Positions 33,951 through 41,070 of a stretch of 64,000 nucleotides of DNA are shown here, piece by piece. The stretch comes from Litorimonas sp964511495 (GTDB taxonomy: Bacteria > Pseudomonadota > Alphaproteobacteria > Caulobacterales > Maricaulaceae): the NCBI GenBank assembly GCA_964511495.1, contig CAZEFT010000011.1, forward strand, positions 45,474-109,473, read 5' to 3'. Numbering within the stretch: the first letter of the stretch is position 1; the number at the start of each line of letters is the position of its first letter. The notes below the pieces were generated by a model that was not told where the DNA came from, searched no databases, and worked only from the letters and a program-made list of their open reading frames with translations. The position numbers and the translations under genes were made by a program.

Positions 33951-35279
33951 ATGACTGAAGCAGAGACGAACCCCGACGCTGTTGAAAAAGCGCTTGCGAC
34001 TTTAAGAGCACTCCACCCCAAGAAAATTGATCTGGGCTTAGGGCGAATTCAATCTGTATTGGATAAACTTGGTAACCCTGAGCATAGTCTGCCGCCCGCC
34101 ATCCATGTTGCGGGAACCAATGGTAAAGGGTCAACGATTGCCCTGCTTCGCGCGATGGCAGAGGCTGAAGGTCTCAAGGTCCACGTCTATACCTCTCCTC
34201 ACCTTGTTCATTTTCGCGAACGAATTGTCATAGCTGGCGAAGAAATTTCTGATACTCTTCTCGTCGATGTTCTGACCCGAGTCCGAGAAGCCAATGCAGG
34301 GGAGCCCCTATCGTTCTTCGAAGCCACGACAGCGGCCGCTTATTTGGCCTTTTCTGAACAAGATGCTGATTTGGCTCTGATTGAAGTGGGATTAGGAGGT
34401 CGGTTTGATGCCACAAATGTAATCACACCGGTCTGCAGCGCAATTACACCCGTCGATATGGATCACGCTGAATTTCTCGGACGAGAACTGGCCGGTATTG
34501 CAAAAGAAAAAGCTGGCATTATCAAACAAGGCATACCCGTCTTTTGTGGACCTCAGCAGGACATCGCCCGACAAGTAATCGCTGCCGAGGCCGAAAAGCA
34601 CCGGGCAAGCGCCGCCTTTTGGAATGAGGATTTCAGAGCATATCGTCAACAAGGACGTCTGGTTTTTGAAAATGATGACACATTGGCGGACTACCCCCTT
34701 CCCGCCTTGAGGGGGGAACACCAGATCTCTAATGCAGGAATTGCCGTAGCCATTGCGCGCCACAGAAATTGGTCTGATGAGGCAATCTCCCAAGGCCTCA
34801 CTGAGGCGTTTTGGCCCGCCCGATTACAGAGTTTAACGCAGGGAATTTATGCGGACATGGCAAGAAAGGCGCAAGCGGAGCTTTGGTTAGATGGCGGTCA
34901 TAATCCGCATGCTGCGCGTGCTGTTGCCAATGCTATGGCGGAGCTAGAACATGTTACTGAACGACCTCTCATCCTTATTACGGGTATTCTGGCGAATAAA
35001 GATATTGGAGGCTTTTTGGATGCCTTTGAAGGATTGGCGAGCGCAGTCGTTGGAATCAGCATTCCCGACCATGAGTCTCTTGCTCCTGAAACACTGAAAG
35101 AATTGGCCATGACCCGCAACATGCTGGGTTACGTATCCAATTCCATCAGCGAAGCCGTTCAAAAAGCAATAAATATAGGCGAAGCGCTCTCGCGCGAGAC
35201 AACCGATGAACCCATTATTCCTCCCAGAATTTTAATCTGCGGATCGCTCTATCTCGCCGGAGAGGTTTTGAAAAACTAA
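33951..35279 (+). CDS. folC: Bifunctional folylpolyglutamate synthase / dihydrofolate synthase
   Basis: This 442-residue ATP-dependent ligase adds glutamate to dihydropteroate and folates. The P-loop HVAGTNGKGSTIALL is near the N-terminus, followed by VYTSPHLVHFRERI, the Mur-ligase-like segment VGLGGRFDATNVI, and ITPVDMDHAEFLG. The C-terminal domain has LWLDGGHNPHAARA. accD-folC is a conserved alphaproteobacterial pair. Confidence 0.96.
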   Translation: MTEAETNPDAVEKALATLRALHPKKIDLGLGRIQSVLDKLGNPEHSLPPAIHVAGTNGKGSTIALLRAMAEAEGLKVHVYTSPHLVHFRERIVIAGEEISDTLLVDVLTRVREANAGEPLSFFEATTAAAYLAFSEQDADLALIEVGLGGRFDATNVITPVCSAITPVDMDHAEFLGRELAGIAKEKAGIIKQGIPVFCGPQQDIARQVIAAEAEKHRASAAFWNEDFRAYRQQGRLVFENDDTLADYPLPALRGEHQISNAGIAVAIARHRNWSDEAISQGLTEAFWPARLQSLTQGIYADMARKAQAELWLDGGHNPHAARAVANAMAELEHVTERPLILITGILANKDIGGFLDAFEGLASAVVGISIPDHESLAPETLKELAMTRNMLGYVSNSISEAVQKAINIGEALSRETTDEPIIPPRILICGSLYLAGEVLKN

Positions 35280-35288
35280 CCGCGCAAT

Positions 35289-35783
35289 TTAGCCGATTGA
35301 CGTACCCCGGGTCGGATAGTCATTTTCTACCGCATAATTCAACCCGGCCAAGAGGTCTTCCATATCAGGGCGACCAAAAGGCGTGTTTTGGATAATTTCA
35401 GCATATAAAGATCCGTCAGGTCGCACGACAAAAATACCGGGTTCCGTGAACAGTTTCGGTTCCTTGTCAGAAATTGAGTCAGAAATGAAAAGCCCCATCG
35501 CTTTGGCAGTCAGCAATGACAAATCATAACCGATTGAGATGTTTTCAATCTCCCAATCCTCTTTAGTCTTTTTTGCACGCTCTTCATTATCCATAGATAC
35601 GGCAATCAGTTCCATACCATCGGCTCTGAGATCGGGCATGAGCGCATCAATCGCCCTCAATTGTTTCTCACATTTTGGACAATGCAAGCCTCTATAGACA
35701 ACAATAATTTGGAAATTCTCCGCAAGCGTGTCTGCTAATACAAAGCTTCCGCCTTCAGTCAGAGGAAAGTCGAGCTCAGGCAT
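35289..35783 (-). CDS. Peroxiredoxin-like (AhpC/TSA, thioredoxin-fold) protein
   Basis: This protein has 164 residues. The thioredoxin fold is seen in FQIIVVYRGLHCPKCEKQL, with a CPKC motif in place of the usual PxxxT/SxxC peroxiredoxin site, then LIAVSMDNEERAKK and PGIFVVRPDGSLYAEII. It belongs to a peroxiredoxin-like family of uncertain chemistry; a redox role is likely. It lies convergent with folC and has a near-consensus EcfG-type element upstream. Confidence 0.85.
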   Translation of the reverse strand: MPELDFPLTEGGSFVLADTLAENFQIIVVYRGLHCPKCEKQLRAIDALMPDLRADGMELIAVSMDNEERAKKTKEDWEIENISIGYDLSLLTAKAMGLFISDSISDKEPKLFTEPGIFVVRPDGSLYAEIIQNTPFGRPDMEDLLAGLNYAVENDYPTRGTSIG

Positions 35784-35834
35784 TTGGCTTTTAGGCGTAA
35801 TCAGTTATGTCATAAATATCTCCTTCGCTTACAG

Positions 35835-35859
35835 TACGAAGGGCACAAACATAGGTTCC
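35835..35859 (-). promoter_or_regulatory. Near-consensus EcfG-type promoter of the peroxiredoxin-like gene
   Basis: On the minus strand GGAAC (35859-35855) is followed after 16 nt by CGTA (35838-35835), one mismatch from CGTT. The start codon lies about 50 bp downstream, a plausible leader. An oxidative-defence gene suits a general-stress promoter, but the mismatch makes this tentative. Confidence 0.4.
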
Positions 35860-35931
35860 GCAAAATGTAACTCTTTGTGAATTGTATTTACCTAAGGACT
35901 GCAACACTCCTTAAAAAAGGGGTTTGATATT

Positions 35932-36561
35932 TTGCGATTTATTCTTTTATGTTTTGTGGCTTTGTCCAGCAGTGCTTGCGCCACGGTGGTTCGGGGAACA
36001 CAGGACAAAATGGTGATTTCAACCCTACCTCCCGGGGCTGTAGTCACAACAGATCAAGAAACCAAAGACAGTCAGAAATTGCGCCGTAATGGCCCTGAAA
36101 AGCAGGCTCGATATTACGGCTGTCCAGCAACGCCTTGCGAGTTCAAAGTCCCGCGAAAGTCAGAATTTATCCTGACCCTTTCCAAAGAGGGGTATGAAAA
36201 CGTCGAAATCGGAATTGATAACGGCATCCACAAGGAAAGCATGAACGCCAATTTGGCCGTTTCCGCAGGAACGGGTGCAGTGATTGGCGTTGGGGTTGGG
36301 ACTATAAGTTCAGCCTTCGGCGCAACTAGTACCGGTGCCGTCAGCGCAGGTGTGGGAAGCGCCGCCATCGTTGCATTGCCCATTGCAGCCGGGTCTGTGC
36401 TAATTGATACAAGTACCGGCGCTTTATTTAGCCTCCGCCCAAATCCGATCACGATTAAATTGCCGCCCAAAGGCACCACATTTGAACCCCACCCCAAAGT
36501 AGAGCTCATTCGGGAGAAACGAAAAAGACTGGCCGAAAAAGATGTGGGTCAGAAATCATGA
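35932..36561 (+). CDS. Predicted lipoprotein, first of a tandem paralogous pair
   Basis: The protein has 209 residues. The start is TTG at 35932, with AAGGGG about 10 nt upstream, and gives the lipobox SSAC. The mature protein begins ATVVRGTQDKMVISTLPPGA and resembles a PEGA-like surface domain. The Cys pair in YYGCPATPCEFKVPRKS is shared with its neighbour. A long Gly/Ala/Val stretch (about 100-160) looks like a glycine-zipper membrane segment. Its stop overlaps the next start by 4 nt (ATGA). Specific function is not known. Confidence 0.82.
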   Translation: MRFILLCFVALSSSACATVVRGTQDKMVISTLPPGAVVTTDQETKDSQKLRRNGPEKQARYYGCPATPCEFKVPRKSEFILTLSKEGYENVEIGIDNGIHKESMNANLAVSAGTGAVIGVGVGTISSAFGATSTGAVSAGVGSAAIVALPIAAGSVLIDTSTGALFSLRPNPITIKLPPKGTTFEPHPKVELIREKRKRLAEKDVGQKS

Positions 36562-37196
36562 CGCGATTTATAACGATTGTTTTGTGTTTACTCCTTGCGG
36601 CTTGTGCGACCGTTGTCAGAGGAGTAAATGAGCCGTTTGAAGTCTCGACGAACCCACCCGGTGCTTCAGTCGTTACGACCTTAGAAACAAAGGAAAGCCG
36701 AGACGTGCGCAAGACCAACCCCGATCTGCCCCCGATATATTATGGGTGTTCGCCAACGCCCTGTGAAATCGTCTTGCCAAGACGTTCAAAATTTGTGGCC
36801 ATCATCAAAAAAGACGGATTTGCATCGGCACAAATCCCTGTTCGATCTGCTTCAGCTCTCTCCGGACAAGCCGCCGGAATAGGTGCGCCCACAGCGGTCG
36901 CCGTAGGCGTGGGGGTCACCGAGGCCGCCGCGTCCGGTGGTTTTTTACTCAGCGGGAGCGCAGCAGCAGGAAGTATCGTCGGAGCCACGACGTTGATTTA
37001 TGCCTCCCCCTCAATTGCCGTCGATGCCGTGTCGGGGGGTATGTTATCTCTCTATCCAAATCCAATCGCCTTGGACCTCATTCCTCTCAACAAAGTCAAG
37101 GATGTCTCATATAATTTAGATCAGTTGGAAGACGGGAACGACACATGGGATTATGGGCTCACCAAGCAAATTAAAAAAGAGCAGCAGAGCGATTAA
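36558..37196 (+). CDS. Predicted lipoprotein, second of a tandem paralogous pair
   Basis: The protein has 212 residues, with lipobox LAAC and mature start ATVVRGVNEPFEVSTNPPGA. It repeats the architecture of the preceding gene: PPGA turn, ETKES, YYGCSPTPCEIVLPRRS, a Gly/Ala-rich glycine-zipper-like region, and a closing LYPNPIALDL that corresponds to LRPNPITIKL in the neighbour. The pair clearly arose by duplication and has diverged strongly. The C-terminal tail is polar and charged. Function unknown. Confidence 0.82.
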   Translation: MTRFITIVLCLLLAACATVVRGVNEPFEVSTNPPGASVVTTLETKESRDVRKTNPDLPPIYYGCSPTPCEIVLPRRSKFVAIIKKDGFASAQIPVRSASALSGQAAGIGAPTAVAVGVGVTEAAASGGFLLSGSAAAGSIVGATTLIYASPSIAVDAVSGGMLSLYPNPIALDLIPLNKVKDVSYNLDQLEDGNDTWDYGLTKQIKKEQQSD

Positions 37197-37223
37197 GCGG
37201 CCATGTCTGATTAATCCGCCAAT

Positions 37224-37252
37224 AAAAAACCCTCGGAAAACCGAGGGCTTTC
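37224..37252. terminator. Bidirectional terminator between the lipoprotein pair and trxA
   Basis: CCCTCGG (37230-37236) and CCGAGGG (37241-37247) form a perfect 7-bp stem with an AAAA loop. A-rich sequence precedes it and CTTTCTTT follows, so it can end both the plus-strand lipoprotein transcript and the minus-strand trxA transcript. Confidence 0.85.
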
Positions 37253-37272
37253 TTTAAGATATTGTGCTTAGC

Positions 37273-37593
37273 TTAAGCGTGTTCAGAAACCCATTCCTGT
37301 AATTTCGTCTTCGTCATCGCTCCAACTTTTGTCGCCACAACCTGACCGCCTTTGAAAATCATCAAAGTGGGGATGCCCCTTACATGGAATTTGGCAGGTG
37401 TTTCCGGGTCGTCATCAATATTGACTTTAGCTATTTTGATTTTGTCGCCCATTTCTTCGGAAATTTGTTCCAAGGCAGGACCGATTTGCTTACAAGGACC
37501 ACACCATTCTGCCCAGAAATCAACAAGGACGGGCTGTTCGGATTCAATAACATCTGTTTTGAAACTGGAATCTGATACTTTTACTGTGGCCAT
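37273..37593 (-). CDS. trxA: Thioredoxin
   Basis: This 106-residue thiol-disulfide oxidoreductase of the cytoplasm has the active site WAEWCGPCKQIGP, the cis-Pro loop HVRGIPTLMIFKGG, and the buried Asp in LVDFWAEW. It lies 9 bp downstream of addA and ends at the bidirectional hairpin, so it closes the tsaE-to-addA transcript. Confidence 0.97.
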   Translation of the reverse strand: MATVKVSDSSFKTDVIESEQPVLVDFWAEWCGPCKQIGPALEQISEEMGDKIKIAKVNIDDDPETPAKFHVRGIPTLMIFKGGQVVATKVGAMTKTKLQEWVSEHA

Positions 37594-37602
37594 GAGAGCC
37601 TC

Positions 37603-40600
37603 CTATAATAGGCGCATTAAATCTGTGTCTTCTGTGTAGTTAGGAAGCGCGTCAATCTTCGTCAAGGCGTGCTCAAGTTTCTGTGAACTCAATTCCATCA
37701 ATCTTGGCTCTGCCGTCCATAATAAGGCACATCGAACCGTCTTTCCTAGGTAATGTTGGGCAACTAGGGCACGGTAAGCCGCCATTTGACCTAAATAAAC
37801 ATCATCCACCTCATCCTCGGTTTGAGGAATCATTTGGTTGGATTTGAAATCAACAATCAATATTTCCGTCGCCGAGGTACATAGGCGGTCAATTTTGGCG
37901 CTAAAGTCCCAATCGTCAGACAGGCCCTTGATCTGCCCCGCCAAGCTCACTTCGGCCTGCGTCCCTTCACCCCAAAGGTGAGAAAACTCAGGTGTGTCTA
38001 AAACCAAAAAGACCTCTGAAAGCAAATCGTCTTGTTCTTCTGCGGATAATTCAGGATAAGCGGAGAGAATAGCATTGGCTTTCTCGGGCCTTTTCTTTGC
38101 ATCATAGTCAGGCAAGATTTCCAATAATTGGTGAATAATCACCCCACGACGTAAAGGAGTTAGACTTTCCGTTAGTTCGACGGTTTCAAACTTGCTCTCA
38201 TCATCAGCCAGTAAGCGGGACGGGCTTAAGCGCTGCCGCTTCGGAGCATCCTCTTTTGGCTTTTGCGTTATCCAAGGCGGTAAGGACAAAAGTTTAGTCT
38301 CGCTGTCTTCAAATGACTCCGATTGTTTCTTTTCGCTATGTCCATAAAACACACCCTTACCAAAGGGCGTGTCCATCGCTTCTGTCTTTATTCCAGCAAA
38401 TGTTCGCACCATCCAATCATACCAAGACCCGTCCTTGTAAGGGCTGTTCCCTCGTCCGACTTGATGACCACATATAACCAAGCGACTTTCGGCGCGCGTC
38501 AAGGCAACGTAAAGCAAACGTAATTGCTCTTGATTTTGGCGCGCCTTCGCTGCTTCGACAAAAGGCTCTAGGCTCTGTGGCAGATCGGTTTGAGAGGGTT
38601 TCAAGAAATAGCCCTCGCCAAAGGGGACAAGCGTGTCCTTATAACTTGGGACTTGCGCAGTGTCGGGCAGAATGACAACGGGCGCTTCTAACCCCTTAGC
38701 ACCGTGAACGGTCATAACGCGAACCTGCCCCTTGGCGGCGTCCATATCGCGTTTCACCTCCGCATCATCGCCATCAAACCCGCGCACGAAATAGTGCAGA
38801 CTCGGCACGCCTTTTTGCTGATGATCCATTGCGCGACCGAGAAACACATCCAATGCCTCACGTGATTCCATGCCCAAACGTTGGAAGAAACGGCGTTTGA
38901 CACTCATTCCAGCTTCATCGGTTTCATCAAGCACTGCGGTGAAAAATTCATAGGGCGCGTGAGCTTGCGACAAAAATAGAAAGCGTTGTAGTTTTTGAAA
39001 TATGGCCGTATCGCGCTCACGTACTGCCTGCCAAAGCGTTTTCTTTTCCCGTCCGGTCGCCAGCGCCAAGAGTTGCGCATCATCCAGACCAAAGATCGGA
39101 CTTTTCAACACTTCCGCCAAGGATAAATCATCACTCGGCAATAAGGTGAACCGTGAGAGTGCCAAAAGATCACGCACAATTAGAGCGTCTGATAGTTTTA
39201 TACGGTCTGCCCCTGCCAAAGGGATATTTTGTAATTTCAAATGCCGAATAATCGCATCATAGAGCGAATTATTTCGATCTCCGCGTGTTCGCACTAAAAT
39301 AAGAATATCTCCGGCATGCATGGCGCGATGACGGTTTAAATTACGATCAAAAACGGTTTCGCCTTCATCTAACCATTCACGAATTTTTTCAGCCAGTTTT
39401 TGGGCCAGAACTTCGCGTTGATCGCCCTCACTGATGGCGTCTACAGGCGTTGTATCCCAAGGTGCATTTTCTTCTCCTGTTTCAGGACGCAAAGAAAGAG
39501 GCCATAATTCGACAAGTCCCTTATCACTTCGGAAAGCTACATGATTTTCAATGTCGGAACCCTTTGGATCATTCTCGACATCAAACATCGCGCTTCGCCC
39601 GCCTTGGTCTTCCAAAAAAGCATCCACGACATCCAAAACAGTCTGCGACGAGCGGAAAGACATCGTCATCCGAACCTGCCTTGCACCATCAATCAAACGG
39701 TTTTGGATTTCCGATAAGAATTGCTCAGGCTTTGCCCCTTGGAACCCATAAATAGACTGTTTTTCATCCCCCACTGCAAAAACTGTCCTGGGTTTGTTCG
39801 GGTCACGGTCAGGACTGTCTTGAATAAAGGCATCAGACAGGCTGTTGATAATAGCCCATTGCTCAGGCGAAGTATCCTGTGCCTCATCCAATAGGATATG
39901 TTCTATGCCTCCATCGAGTTTGTAGCGCACCCATTCGGAAACGGCTTTTCGGTTTAGCAAATCTTTGACCAAGAGAATTTGGTCATTGAAATCCAAGACC
40001 CGCTTGTCACGTTTGGCTTTGGCAAAGACTTCGGCGTAGGGCCTAGCCATAGTGAAGACAGCTTTGGTTAATTGATAAAGTTGGATCGCCTTTAATCGAT
40101 CCATGAAATCTACAACACGGGCGGCTTCTGCCCCATCAGGTGAGAACCAATCCTGCGTGGCGTCCATTGTGGCTCTAGTAAGAGGAGCTTTTCGCAAGCT
40201 CCCATTTTGCGTCAAGAACACATCGGCATAGGTGAATATTCCGTCCAAATTCGGGCCGATTTTTAAATAATCCTCTATCCGCGCGGCAGCCTTATTATCA
40301 GTGACACGACCTGCCTTCAGAATGGGGACAGACGCGCGAAGAATTTCTTTATCTGACTCCTGCCAAAATCGTGAAATATAGGCATCAATCGTGTCACTCG
40401 CCTTAACTTGCAGCGTGTTTTCCAAATCCGAAACGCTTCCGGACTCAATCCATTTCTTGATGGCTTCTCCGGCATAAGCCATCCATGTGAAGAGGCCCTC
40501 CAAAGTTTGATCGGCCATTTTTAAGGTGAGTGTTTGTAAGGCTTGATTGATCTCGCCCTCGAGGTTTTCCATGGCCATGACCAGAAGGGTTTTCCGCACG

Positions 40601-41070
40601 TCTTGAGACAGCTTAGCAATTTCTGCTTCTTCAACAGGCTCATATCCGGGGAGAATACCCGCCTCAATCGGGAAGCGGGACAGAACACGTTCGCAAAAGG
40701 CATGAATGGTCTGAACCTTCAGCCCCTCCGGCGTTTCCAAAGCTTTCGCAAAGAGGCGGCGCGCCAAAGCGATATCGTCAAACTCTTCCCCCAAGAGGTC
40801 TTTCAACTCGGCCTTGAGACGATCTTCTTCCAATATCGACCATGCGCCGAGCTTTTCATAAAGCCTGTCCTGCATTTCGGTCGCCGCCGCCTTGGTGTAG
40901 GTCAGACATAAAATTTGCTCCGGCTCAACACCTTGCAATAATATTCGGGAAACCCTGTCCACTAGGACGCGCGTTTTCCCCGATCCGGCATTGGCAGACA
41001 CCATTCGCGTTTGCTTGGGGTTAGCAGCATCGGATTGGGCCGCGACGGCTTTATCATAGGCCGTATTCAT
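37603..41070 (-). CDS. addA: Double-strand break repair helicase-nuclease AddA
   Basis: This 1155-residue UvrD/RecB-like helicase carries a C-terminal nuclease. Walker A is SANAGSGKTRVLVDR near the N-terminus, motif II ILLDEAQDTSPEQW, and motif VI LLYVALTRAESRLVI. The PD-(D/E)xK nuclease core reads ILIVDFKSNQ near the end. With AddB it resects double-strand breaks for RecA. ATG 41070 is chosen over 41100: it gives the 4-nt ATGA overlap with addB and has GGGAG upstream. Confidence 0.95.
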   Translation of the reverse strand: MNTAYDKAVAAQSDAANPKQTRMVSANAGSGKTRVLVDRVSRILLQGVEPEQILCLTYTKAAATEMQDRLYEKLGAWSILEEDRLKAELKDLLGEEFDDIALARRLFAKALETPEGLKVQTIHAFCERVLSRFPIEAGILPGYEPVEEAEIAKLSQDVRKTLLVMAMENLEGEINQALQTLTLKMADQTLEGLFTWMAYAGEAIKKWIESGSVSDLENTLQVKASDTIDAYISRFWQESDKEILRASVPILKAGRVTDNKAAARIEDYLKIGPNLDGIFTYADVFLTQNGSLRKAPLTRATMDATQDWFSPDGAEAARVVDFMDRLKAIQLYQLTKAVFTMARPYAEVFAKAKRDKRVLDFNDQILLVKDLLNRKAVSEWVRYKLDGGIEHILLDEAQDTSPEQWAIINSLSDAFIQDSPDRDPNKPRTVFAVGDEKQSIYGFQGAKPEQFLSEIQNRLIDGARQVRMTMSFRSSQTVLDVVDAFLEDQGGRSAMFDVENDPKGSDIENHVAFRSDKGLVELWPLSLRPETGEENAPWDTTPVDAISEGDQREVLAQKLAEKIREWLDEGETVFDRNLNRHRAMHAGDILILVRTRGDRNNSLYDAIIRHLKLQNIPLAGADRIKLSDALIVRDLLALSRFTLLPSDDLSLAEVLKSPIFGLDDAQLLALATGREKKTLWQAVRERDTAIFQKLQRFLFLSQAHAPYEFFTAVLDETDEAGMSVKRRFFQRLGMESREALDVFLGRAMDHQQKGVPSLHYFVRGFDGDDAEVKRDMDAAKGQVRVMTVHGAKGLEAPVVILPDTAQVPSYKDTLVPFGEGYFLKPSQTDLPQSLEPFVEAAKARQNQEQLRLLYVALTRAESRLVICGHQVGRGNSPYKDGSWYDWMVRTFAGIKTEAMDTPFGKGVFYGHSEKKQSESFEDSETKLLSLPPWITQKPKEDAPKRQRLSPSRLLADDESKFETVELTESLTPLRRGVIIHQLLEILPDYDAKKRPEKANAILSAYPELSAEEQDDLLSEVFLVLDTPEFSHLWGEGTQAEVSLAGQIKGLSDDWDFSAKIDRLCTSATEILIVDFKSNQMIPQTEDEVDDVYLGQMAAYRALVAQHYLGKTVRCALLWTAEPRLMELSSQKLEHALTKIDALPNYTEDTDLMRLL

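Noticed and set aside
36114..36509. Minus-strand open frame opposite the first tandem lipoprotein
   Set aside because: Shadow of a Gly/Ala/Val-rich coding stretch; the plus-strand lipoprotein is supported by its lipobox and its paralogue.
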